A DNA stretch of 64,000 nt. Source: Oceanospirillaceae bacterium (GTDB lineage: Bacteria > Pseudomonadota > Gammaproteobacteria > Pseudomonadales > Balneatricaceae). A program made the translations under genes and the position numbers. The stretch is taken from assembly GCA_013215375.1 (NCBI GenBank), contig JABSRB010000013.1:62001-126000 (forward strand). The letters are read 5' to 3'. The notes beneath the pieces are model-generated. The model ran no database searches and had not been told where the DNA came from. It saw only the letters and a list, made by a program, of their open reading frames with translations. Position 1 is the stretch's first letter. Each line of letters begins with the position of its first letter. Below, piece after piece: positions 7,178-14,617 of this stretch.

Positions 7178-7600
7178 TCATTCTTCGATTAAATTTTTTA
7201 GCTGACTATCAATGAAATTTTTACCTAGAGCAAAAACCACTTTTACTGTTTCCGTTGGGCCTGAATCTTTAAAGGTAGTTGTCAATTTATCAATGACTCC
7301 AGGCTTCGAAAGGTCTGAAGAAAACTGATGGCCTTTAGCTGTTAATCTAAGAGGGATTATACTAACGGTAAATCCATCACCGCCTCCCATTCTTCGGAAA
7401 CCAATACCAGTTATGTCAATAGAGCTTTCAATAAGATCTTGATCCTCTAATATCTCCATGTGAAATATTAGTTTATTTAATTTTTCGCCGTCATTTACCC
7501 AAAGAGGTTTAATCTTTTCAATATCAATACGAAAATCAGGCTTATCATGATCAAGCACGGCATCTAAGAAATTTTTTATATACTCAATATCTATTCTCAT
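7178..7600 (-). CDS. DUF2513-like protein (first gene of the array)
   Basis: A 140-residue soluble protein. The short N-terminal helix and the LRLTAKGHQF segment (about residues 84-93) resemble DUF2513, a small family common on phages and mobile elements, without known activity. The start is the ATG at 7598-7600, preceded by GAGGAAG; the frame extends 20 codons further without a better ribosome site. Upstream, GTTATGTG (minus strand, 7630-7637) is the exact complement of CACATAAC just after the gene, the pairing expected for the two ends of one integron cassette. Confidence 0.65.
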   Translation of the reverse strand: MRIDIEYIKNFLDAVLDHDKPDFRIDIEKIKPLWVNDGEKLNKLIFHMEILEDQDLIESSIDITGIGFRRMGGGDGFTVSIIPLRLTAKGHQFSSDLSKPGVIDKLTTTFKDSGPTETVKVVFALGKNFIDSQLKNLIEE

Positions 7601-7629
7601 AACTTCCTCTGTAACACGATGATGAAAGA

Positions 7630-7697
7630 CACATAACACCTTAATAGTGCAGCGTCTCATTTACGTGAAAGCGATAGTAAGACAAAGCGTTAATTTT
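7630..7697 (-). repeat. Candidate attC-like site upstream of the first cassette gene
   Basis: Minus strand: TTAACGCTTTGTC (7681-7693) to GGTGTTATGTGTC (7628-7640). It looks like a further attC whose own cassette gene is not recognisable. No integrase gene or attI site was found to its right. Confidence 0.35.
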
Positions 7698-7700
7698 AAA

Positions 7701-8235
7701 ATCCTTTTTAAATTGAAAACTATAGTTTTCGAGACGTCTCACTTTTCCCGAACTGTTATCCCGCTATCTATTGGAGAGAGTAGTGTAACTCACTGAATTT
7801 AAAGCCAATCAAGAATATCACTTTGTGGAAAAGAGAGTTAATTATGTACAAAAAATCTTAGAATTACAAAAAATGTTGATTGACCGTGTAAAATTAGCTT
7901 TTGTGTTTTATAAAAGAGACATTTATTCTTGTCGCTTAAGAATTAATTAGCGAACAAGAGTAGGTGGTATATTAACAATTTAATCATGTAGGGGAAAATC
8001 CATGCCAATACATACAACCTAAAAAGTTGTCAATATTAAAATGGCCGCTTTTGGCCGATTTCAGCCATAGGTTAATATGGCTGAAATGATACAAAGCGGA
8101 CATACAGCCTAGGAGAGTTTTTATTTGAATTATTGAGAAAAGCTACCTACCGTAAAACAAAACTGCAGCGAGTGTTTACATTATTGAAGATCAAAACCTG
8201 ATAAACTTTATAGCAAACTATTGTAAGGGTGAATA
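7701..8235. other. Gene-free stretch between the array and the TPR operon
   Basis: No gene is supported on either strand. The stretch is A+T-rich and contains the second 66-bp palindrome (8040-8103). The position right of the first cassette gene is where an integron promoter or attI would be expected, but neither is recognisable. Confidence 0.5.
8040..8103 (+). repeat. Dispersed palindromic repeat, copy 2
   Basis: AATGGCCGCTTTTGGCC...GCGGACAT, with the same CCATAGGTTAATATGG centre as the copy at 4658-4723 and in the same orientation. Here the inner arms GATTTCAGCCATA and TATGGCTGAAAT pair almost perfectly. Confidence 0.75.
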
Positions 8236-8457
8236 ATGGAATATATTCGTGAAGAATGGGGAATGCTCGTAGGTTTACTAATTGCATTATTAGGGGTTAT
8301 TTACAGTGCCCGTTCGTTTTATTTGACTAAACGTTCACCGGATGTAGAAACTGATCATTCACAAGAAGTGCATCAAATTTCAGAAGGTGATCAGTCTCCT
8401 AATATCAAAACTAAGGGCGATGTAACTATATCTTTCGGAGACAAAAGGGATGACTAA
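8236..8457 (+). CDS. Small single-pass membrane protein, partner of the TPR protein
   Basis: A 73-residue protein with one transmembrane segment near residues 12-29 and a cytoplasm-like polar tail. The tail ends with QSPNIKTKGDVTISFG, a motif repeated at the N-terminus of the next protein. The ATG at 8236 has AAGGGTG seven bases upstream. The reading frame overlaps the next gene by eight bases, so the two are translationally coupled. The shared motif suggests that both proteins bind the same partner or each other through a beta-strand-like segment; that is an inference. No family name was recognised. Confidence 0.7.
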   Translation: MEYIREEWGMLVGLLIALLGVIYSARSFYLTKRSPDVETDHSQEVHQISEGDQSPNIKTKGDVTISFGDKRDD

Positions 8458-9922
8458 TCAGTCTTCTACCGGAATTAATTCACCTAATATCATTTCTGAA
8501 GGCAACGTAGAAATTAACTATGGGCTATCTTTAAAAGAATTCGAAAAAGCCTTAAAGCAACAGGCTAAGACGATACGTCTTGGGTTAGAGAAATTTCACC
8601 AAGACCAACTTAATATTGAACGATCTGTAAGTGACAAAAGATTGCAGGACATTACCATTTTAGAATTGGAATTAAATGGGGTTCAAAGCAAACTAGATGA
8701 TCTTGATGCAGCTTATAAAGAGTTACTAATTGCGCGTACCGACTCCGATAAAGCTATAGAGCTTCTAAGAGATAAAATACCCGAAGAACAAGTTAAATTA
8801 GTAAAAGAAGCTATTCATAACAAGAGCAATGATGAGATTAGCCAAGCTTTTAAAGAAATAGTGAATTCTTCAAGCCCGGCCATCGCCGAAGCCGCATTTC
8901 AAGCCGCTAAATTGGACGAAATCAATATACATTATCTTGATGCATGTAAGTATTTCCATAAAGCCGTAATGTTGGAAGATGACAACCCCCTCTATTTACA
9001 CCATTATGCATCAATCTTAAGCACCATTGGCGATTACCGAAAATCGATTGAGTATTATGAATTAGCTTTAGCCTGTGGCCTTAAAACCTACGGAAAAGAC
9101 CATCCAGATGTAGCCACTCTCCGAAACAATTTAGGGAATGCCTATGACATCCTCGGTGATTACCCTACAGCGATTGAGTATTATGAATTAGCTTTAGCAA
9201 GCGACCTTAAAGCCTATGGGGAAAATCACCCAAAGGTGGCGAGTAGGCGCAACAACTTAGGTGGTACCTATAAATCCCTCGGCGAATACGCCAAAGCTAT
9301 CGAGTATTTTTTGCAGGCTTTAGTAAGCGACCTTAAAACCTACGGGGAAGCTCATCCAACGGTGGCAATTAGGCGTAATAATTTAGGTAGCACATATTAT
9401 TTCCTTAGTGAATATACCATAGCTATCGAGTATTTTGACCTGGTCCTGGTCAATGGCCTACAAACCTACGGAGAAGAACACCCTCAAGTAGCTCTTTACC
9501 GTAACAACATTGGAAGCGCCTATAAAGGCCTTGGCGAATATACCAAAGCATTGATTTATTATGAACAGGCCTTAGCAAGCGACCTTAAAACCTACGGAGA
9601 AGATCATCCTCAAGTAGCTCTTTACCGTAACAATATTGGCAAGGCATACGAATCATTAGGAGAATACACAAAAGCAATCATCTATTATGAACAGGCCTTA
9701 GCAAGCGACCTTAGAACCTACGGAGAAGATCATCCAAGAGTAGCAAAAAGACGCATGAATATTGGTGGGGCATATCATTCCTTCGGTGACTACCTGGAAG
9801 CAATTGAGCCTTATAAGCTAGCCTATAAGGCTTTTTCAAAAACATTACCGTTTAAGCATGAATATAATAAAAGTTTAAGAGAGAAAATTAAGGATGTTGA
9901 AGCGAAGTTGATAAAATTGTAG
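8450..9922 (+). CDS. TPR protein with kinesin-light-chain-type repeats
   Basis: A 490-residue protein. Residues 10-25 carry NSPNIISEGNVEINYG, matching the tail of the preceding protein. Residues 30-130 are a probable coiled coil. From about 160 to 460 there are TPR helices, including six consecutive 42-residue repeats of the kinesin-light-chain type (YGEDHPxVAxxRNNxGxAYxxLGEY). No signal peptide is present. TPR arrays bind peptides or partner proteins, and there is no enzymatic domain. DNA identity between repeats four and five is high, which implies recent duplication. The neighbouring IS sits 30 bases after the stop. A role in a defence or stress complex is possible but only inferred from context. 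Confidence 0.8.
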   Translation: MTNQSSTGINSPNIISEGNVEINYGLSLKEFEKALKQQAKTIRLGLEKFHQDQLNIERSVSDKRLQDITILELELNGVQSKLDDLDAAYKELLIARTDSDKAIELLRDKIPEEQVKLVKEAIHNKSNDEISQAFKEIVNSSSPAIAEAAFQAAKLDEINIHYLDACKYFHKAVMLEDDNPLYLHHYASILSTIGDYRKSIEYYELALACGLKTYGKDHPDVATLRNNLGNAYDILGDYPTAIEYYELALASDLKAYGENHPKVASRRNNLGGTYKSLGEYAKAIEYFLQALVSDLKTYGEAHPTVAIRRNNLGSTYYFLSEYTIAIEYFDLVLVNGLQTYGEEHPQVALYRNNIGSAYKGLGEYTKALIYYEQALASDLKTYGEDHPQVALYRNNIGKAYESLGEYTKAIIYYEQALASDLRTYGEDHPRVAKRRMNIGGAYHSFGDYLEAIEPYKLAYKAFSKTLPFKHEYNKSLREKIKDVEAKLIKL

Positions 9923-9952
9923 CGAAATACTCTAAAGAGGCCCGTTGTCAGT

Positions 9953-11284
9953 GAGGATGTAATTGATTCTGTGTAACTGCTCTTTTAGTTATAGTTATTT
10001 ATATACGGTGTTAATTCTTCCTCGAACTCAATCATAAATCTATTTAGTGCAGGCTTCCAGCTCCTAATTGGCATAGTCCACTTTTTTGAAGCGGACTCAA
10101 CAGCCAAATAAATCACCTTCAATGCCGCATCATCGCTTGGAAATACTTTACGGTTTTTAACCGATTTTCGAATGACACTATTGAGTGATTCAATCGCGTT
10201 AGTTGTATAGATTACTTTTCGTATATCCCGTGGATACGAGAATATTGTGGTCAGGTTATGCCAGTGCGCATTCCATGATTTACTGATTTGTGGATATTTC
10301 TCATCCCATTTTTCGGCAAATCTTTCTAGCTCAAGTTTGGCTTCGCCTTCCGTATTTGATTGGTAAATCAGCTTAAGATCGCGGGTGATTACTTTATAAT
10401 CTTTCCAAGGTACAAATTTTAGCGAATGCCTTATCATATGTACGATGCAGAGCTGTATCTTAGCTTCAGGAAAGGTAGCGCTAATGGCTTCTGGAAAGCC
10501 TTTTAGGCCGTCTACGCAGGTAATAAGAAGGTGCTTCACGCCACGGTTCTTTAGCTCCGTGAGTACTGAAAGCCAAAACTTAGCGCCTTCATTCTGTGAT
10601 ATCCACATGCCTAGTAACTCTTTTTTTCCTTCTAAATTGATACCTAGTACGAGGTAAATAGCTTTGTTTATTACCTGCTTATCTTGGCGGATTTTGAGTA
10701 CAATACAATCCATATAAACGATGGGATAAACAGGATCAAGCGGTCGGTTCTGCCATTCAATGACTTTTTCAATCACTGAATTAGTGACTTGAGAAACTAA
10801 ACCTGCCGAAATTTCAGCCCCATACATCTCTTCAAATGTTGCCACAATATCCCTTGTACTCATGCCCTTAGCATATAGACAGAGTATTTGATCATCCATT
10901 CCAGTGATGCGCGTTTGGCCTTTTTTAACAAGCTGAGGCTCAAAGGTACCGTTGCGATCACGAGGAGTATGTAGTTCTATCTCTCCGTGATTACCTTTTA
11001 GAGTTTTTGAAGAGGAACCGTTACGACTATTGCCACTGTGGCGCCCTATAGAAGCACTTTTCTCATAGCCAAGGTGATGATTCATCTCGCCTTTCAAAGC
11101 TGCTTCTACAGTGAGTTTAGTTAAGAATGCGCTTAATTTATTTAAGTCTTCAGGAGTTTTAAGGCCTTTGGCTAATTCTTCGGCCATAGCCTGGAGTTTT
11201 TCTTGATCCATTAGAATGCTCATAATTTACCCTTTTGAATAGGTTATAGATTATGAGCAGTTACACAATTACTTTTACAGCCTC
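9953..11284 (-). mobile_element. Complete IS256-family insertion sequence
   Basis: The 1332-bp element has imperfect 30-bp terminal inverted repeats (9953-9982 and 11255-11284), both starting GAGG and ending TGTGTAACTGCTC. It is flanked by the exact 8-bp target duplication TTGTCAGT at 9945-9952 and 11285-11292. It contains one intact transposase gene. The perfect duplication shows that the insertion is fairly recent and that no later rearrangement has used its ends. Confidence 0.93.
9985..11223 (-). CDS. IS256-family (mutator-type) transposase
   Basis: A 412-residue transposase of the mutator superfamily. The catalytic DDE triad can be placed at Asp172 (VYMDCIVLK), Asp238 (ITCVDGLKGF) and Glu345 (TTNAIESLN). 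The family hallmark of the VDGLKGFPEAI and QLCIVHMIRH segments is present, as is the N-terminal DNA-binding region. The ATG at 11223 has AAGGG six bases upstream. The length is normal for the family and no frameshift is visible, so the enzyme is probably active. Confidence 0.95.
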   Translation of the reverse strand: MSILMDQEKLQAMAEELAKGLKTPEDLNKLSAFLTKLTVEAALKGEMNHHLGYEKSASIGRHSGNSRNGSSSKTLKGNHGEIELHTPRDRNGTFEPQLVKKGQTRITGMDDQILCLYAKGMSTRDIVATFEEMYGAEISAGLVSQVTNSVIEKVIEWQNRPLDPVYPIVYMDCIVLKIRQDKQVINKAIYLVLGINLEGKKELLGMWISQNEGAKFWLSVLTELKNRGVKHLLITCVDGLKGFPEAISATFPEAKIQLCIVHMIRHSLKFVPWKDYKVITRDLKLIYQSNTEGEAKLELERFAEKWDEKYPQISKSWNAHWHNLTTIFSYPRDIRKVIYTTNAIESLNSVIRKSVKNRKVFPSDDAALKVIYLAVESASKKWTMPIRSWKPALNRFMIEFEEELTPYINNYN

Positions 11285-11540
11285 TTGTCAGTCTGCGTAT
11301 GATTCATTACTTTGGAAAAACTCGCTTTAGTGACTTCTTTAAATCAGGTTATGCACTCTGAAATCTTAACTTAAAGCTTACCTGAAGGCTATCGTAGAAG
11401 GAAATTTAGAAACCTAGAAATACTAACACCGTCTCGAAAGCATTATACCTCTATATCCCCGCTCTACTCCGATTCAGTTTACGTACCCGAGATTAACCTT
11501 GCTTGTTCAAGTCTGAGCGAATACAAATAAAGGGATCTGG

Positions 11541-12203
11541 CTACTGTACTTTATTGAGTTTAACTACTTTAGCAATAGTAGATCGACTACACCCTGTTAA
11601 GCTTTGTATTTGAGACCAGGTCTTTCCTTCGCCAAGTGATAAAGCGATATTGTCTCTAAGCTCGGAATCGGGTTTTCTACCTTGATACTTCCCTTTTAGC
11701 TTAGCCTTGGCAATCCCTTGCGCTTGTCTTTTTCTTCTCGTTTCATAATCATCTCTTGCCATGGTCGCCGCGAGATCAATCATAAAATCGGTTAGCACTC
11801 TTGCGATCATCGTATTATCTGGCGAGCTAGATAAAGCTGCATGTGTCATTGGCTGGTCGATGACCACTATCTGAATTTTGGCATCAACAAGTTTGTTCTT
11901 TAATTGTTTCCATTGTTCATAAGGCAGTCTTGAAAGCCTATCCACTTTTTCAATCAGCAAAATGTCATCAGGGTAAGAGTCAGATATCAGCCTCGCTAAT
12001 TCTGGCCGTTCTATTTTTGCGCCTGACTGATTCTCAATATAGTAGCTTGCTATCTTGATATTTTGGTTATCAGCAAACTTCAATAACTCATCTTGTCCGC
12101 GAGTAGCGTCTTGTTCATCGGTTGAAGCGCGTAAGTAAGCTCTAACAAACATTTTTGCTCTCATGAGTTCGCTTAAGGTATGGTCTTCGATAATAGTTCG
12201 CAT
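11541..12203 (-). CDS. Serine site-specific recombinase (resolvase/invertase)
   Basis: A 220-residue small serine recombinase. The catalytic domain starts YLRASTDEQD, with the nucleophile at Ser27, followed by the LLIEKVDRLSR segment with its conserved Arg residues. The C-terminus carries KLKGKYQGRKP and a helix-turn-helix (about 185-215). The true start may be Met18 (MFVRAYLRAS), which gives the more common N-terminus; neither start has a strong ribosome site. Two copies of CCATATAG at 12230-12237 and 12270-12277, just upstream, could be part of a recombination site. It is presumably the resolution or mobility function of a lost plasmid or transposon. Confidence 0.85.
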   Translation of the reverse strand: MRTIIEDHTLSELMRAKMFVRAYLRASTDEQDATRGQDELLKFADNQNIKIASYYIENQSGAKIERPELARLISDSYPDDILLIEKVDRLSRLPYEQWKQLKNKLVDAKIQIVVIDQPMTHAALSSSPDNTMIARVLTDFMIDLAATMARDDYETRRKRQAQGIAKAKLKGKYQGRKPDSELRDNIALSLGEGKTWSQIQSLTGCSRSTIAKVVKLNKVQ

Positions 12204-12394
12204 AGGGTATTAAATCAACCAAAAGCGAACCATATAGGGTTAACAATGAGCGGTGTTCGTGAGGTATACCCATATAGAACCAGAGTTTTCATAGGAAGAG
12301 TGACTCTGCGGAAAATGATAGCGGATATGTTACGACAGTAACAATTATCACAGTTCAAGGTAGAGACAACTGGATCAAAAGAAGATGAACCTGT

Positions 12395-12967
12395 TTATAT
12401 CGCGATTTCGAGTTTTCTAAGCCGAGAAACGCTTTTGGGAAGCATTTGTCGCTGTAACAGGTCTAAATATTCAGAAGCCGTAAAAGGTGGTTTTTTTAAA
12501 CTGGCTCTGTGCCGTCTAGCTGCTTCGATCACAATACTCATATTTAGGTCGATAAGATCATTAATGAACTCATCAGGGTGGATTGCTGTCACACCATACT
12601 GTGATATTGCAGAATCTGGAAAGTCTTTTAAGTTAAAGGTAATGATTGCTTCAGCGCGTGTCTGTATGGCCGCGGCAACTACATGGCGATCATCTTTATC
12701 TGGTAAATTTATAGACTCGATAAGTCCCTCGAAGCCGGTAACCAAGGCACCTGGAATATGTTTATCCATCAACTGCCGGACCCGATCAAGCTGCTCCGGC
12801 TTCAAATCAGGTCGATTGATTAGTAGGTTTCGTATCCATTCATCATGAATAAGCTCACTCCACCTCGCCCTAAATTCACCCGATAAAGCCAAATACATGA
12901 GAAAACTGCGTAATGGTGCGGGGTACATTACATTTGCATCAAACACTACTGTGTAGTTTGAACTCAT
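12395..12967 (-). CDS. PIN-domain toxin
   Basis: A 190-residue PIN-domain nuclease-type protein of the VapC/PIN_3 class, expected to cleave RNA with a metal ion. The acidic residues can be placed: Asp10 (VVFDANV), Glu43 (IHDEWI), Asp93 (DDRHVVAAAI) and Asp115 (FNLKDFP). The C-terminal 60 residues are an extra helical extension. Its start codon overlaps the stop of the upstream antitoxin gene by one base (TAATG), the usual arrangement for a toxin-antitoxin pair. Confidence 0.85.
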   Translation of the reverse strand: MSSNYTVVFDANVMYPAPLRSFLMYLALSGEFRARWSELIHDEWIRNLLINRPDLKPEQLDRVRQLMDKHIPGALVTGFEGLIESINLPDKDDRHVVAAAIQTRAEAIITFNLKDFPDSAISQYGVTAIHPDEFINDLIDLNMSIVIEAARRHRASLKKPPFTASEYLDLLQRQMLPKSVSRLRKLEIAI

Positions 12968-13422
12968 TAATAGCCCAATCCCAACTCTTGATCCAATTCG
13001 CTCAACTCATTTAACGTCACCATACGTTTTGCTTCTATAGCTTCCCTATATCCATGTACATCGACGAATTTTACTTTGCGACGATTGCCGCTATAGCTAA
13101 AAGGAATGACTCCATCATCAAGCAGCTTAATGAAAGTAGGCCGCGATATATTCAGCAAATCGGCACCTTCCTGGGTGGTAAGTTCAGCATGAATAGGTAC
13201 TATCCTTACGGTATTTCCATCACCAAGCTCAGTCAAAACATTAATCAACAAATGTAGGGCAGAGACAGGCATATTAACGGTATGAGAAGCACCATTAGAG
13301 TCGATAATAGAGAGCGGCTGGATTTTTTCGGTAGTCTCAATAAAGGCAGATAATTTCTGACTGGAAATTTTTGCAATTGCCGCTTCTTCTGCTGTGGGAA
13401 GTGTTGCTTTGAAGCTATTCAT
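12967..13422 (-). CDS. Antitoxin with excisionase-type HTH
   Basis: A 151-residue protein preceding the PIN toxin gene. Residues about 85-130 (LTTQEGADLLNISRPTFIKL and the following wing) form an excisionase/MerR-like DNA-binding domain, as found in antitoxins of PIN_3 toxins. The N-terminal part probably mediates dimerisation, and the C-terminal EAKRMVTLNELSELDQEL tail may wrap the toxin. ATG at 13422 has AGGAAT upstream. Two operator-like repeats overlap its promoter, so autoregulation is expected. Confidence 0.82.
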   Translation of the reverse strand: MNSFKATLPTAEEAAIAKISSQKLSAFIETTEKIQPLSIIDSNGASHTVNMPVSALHLLINVLTELGDGNTVRIVPIHAELTTQEGADLLNISRPTFIKLLDDGVIPFSYSGNRRKVKFVDVHGYREAIEAKRMVTLNELSELDQELGLGY

Positions 13423-13454
13423 GTTTATTCCTAATGAGAGTTACTAACAAGGCC

Positions 13455-13500
13455 AGTGTATTCGAAATATTCGAAAACAGCAATGTATTCGAAATATTCG
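13455..13500 (-). promoter_or_regulatory. Promoter and operator repeats of the toxin-antitoxin operon
   Basis: Minus strand: -35 TTGCTG (13478-13483), a 17-base spacer and -10 TACACT (13455-13460). Two direct copies of TGTATTCGAAATATTCG lie at 13457-13473 and 13484-13500, 27 bases apart; each contains a near-palindrome TTCGAAATATTCGAA. One copy fills the spacer and the other sits upstream of the -35, a layout typical for antitoxin autorepression. Confidence 0.65.
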
Positions 13501-13564
13501 CAAGGACGCTATTAGGCGATGATTAAGTTGGCCGGTTCACGACCGGCAACATACGGCGGCAACA

Positions 13565-13588
13565 TACGGGACAGGCACTTTTTAAATC
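13565..13588 (+). repeat. 24-bp direct repeat, right copy
   Basis: TACGGGACAGGCAC followed by TTTTTAAATC, 23 of 24 identical to 1487-1510 and in the same orientation. It marks the right edge of the accessory island. A local GGCAACATACGG duplication lies immediately upstream. Confidence 0.75.
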
Positions 13589-13699
13589 CACAGAACCCAG
13601 AGATAGTAGTTATTATCTCTAAGAAATCTCAGTTTTATAGGGAAATTGGCGAATGTAGCGACAGGCAGGCTTTTTTGCATCCTGCAGGTATTAGTGATT

Positions 13700-14599
13700 T
13701 TAGGAATCTCTTGGTACCGAGAACCAGTTCTTTATAAAATCAATCAAACACCTCTGCCTGAAAGGTATCGCTTTTTGATAGGCATAAACCAAATAGAATA
13801 CAGTCCAAGGCGGGTCAAAATCATTTAAGACCTTCACTAAACGTCCGGACGCTATTTCCTGATCAACGACATAAGAAGGTATCCAGGCTAACCCTTTGCC
13901 CAACAGGGCTATGTGTTTTATTAGTGGGTTGCGGGTTACTGTAAAACTGCCGGTAACTTTGATACGATGATATTGACCATCAATGATGTAGGGCCAACCC
14001 AGTTCTGTCATCTCATATTTTTCACCGATGCAGTTATGCGTTTTCAGGTCCTCAGGTGTTAATGGTACGCCAAATTTTTCAAGGTACAGCGGTGTTGCTA
14101 CCGTCAGCATTCGCCAGTTTAAAATGGGGATGGCTACCAACTCGTCATCAACTACGTTGCCACCACGGATACACAGATCAATACCCTCTTCTTTCAAGTT
14201 TCGGTTATCATCCGACAAATCCAGATTAATCTCAATATTGGGATACTTCTGCTGGAAACTCAATAACAGCTCACTGATCAATAGCTCTCCAAATGAATTA
14301 GAGGCGCTAATACTAATTGACCCTTGCATCTCCCCCTGCAAAGCAGCTATTGAGCGCTTGGCCTCGGCCGCAGATCTGGCAATGTCCTGGCAATAGTTTA
14401 AATAAACTTTACCGGCTTCTGTCAGTGATAGTTTGCGGGTACTTCTGAAGAGAAGCTGGGTACCTAATATTTTTTCAAGATTTGATAGCTGCTGGCTAAC
14501 ATAAGCTTTAGAGCGCCCCAATGATTGCGCAGCCGCGGTAAAACTACCTTTTTCGGCAATACGTGCAAAGATTGCCATTTCATTAAAAGGCTCGCTCAT
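13700..14599 (-). CDS. LysR-family transcriptional regulator
   Basis: A 299-residue LysR-type regulator. The N-terminal winged helix (1-60; FTAAAQSLGRSKAYVSQQLS) resembles the CrgA-like subgroup that has a long first helix. Residues 90-295 are the periplasmic-binding-protein-like effector domain. A TGTTCA...TGAACA palindrome lies directly upstream and is probably its own operator. No intact target gene is divergent to it, so its regulon is unknown. Confidence 0.9.
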   Translation of the reverse strand: MSEPFNEMAIFARIAEKGSFTAAAQSLGRSKAYVSQQLSNLEKILGTQLLFRSTRKLSLTEAGKVYLNYCQDIARSAAEAKRSIAALQGEMQGSISISASNSFGELLISELLLSFQQKYPNIEINLDLSDDNRNLKEEGIDLCIRGGNVVDDELVAIPILNWRMLTVATPLYLEKFGVPLTPEDLKTHNCIGEKYEMTELGWPYIIDGQYHRIKVTGSFTVTRNPLIKHIALLGKGLAWIPSYVVDQEIASGRLVKVLNDFDPPWTVFYLVYAYQKAIPFRQRCLIDFIKNWFSVPRDS

Positions 14600-14617
14600 T
14601 GTTCACTCACATGAACA
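14600..14617. promoter_or_regulatory. Candidate operator of the LysR gene
   Basis: TGTTCA (14600-14605) and TGAACA (14612-14617) form a perfect six-base-arm inverted repeat, followed by another GTTCAC. It abuts the start codon of the LysR gene. Confidence 0.4.

Noticed and set aside
7661-8235. Integron integrase or attI next to the array
   Set aside because: No tyrosine-recombinase coding sequence exists in the window; the only recombinase (11541-12203) is a serine type.
10445-10657. Plus-strand frame inside the transposase gene
   Set aside because: It is the shadow of the well-supported IS256 transposase.
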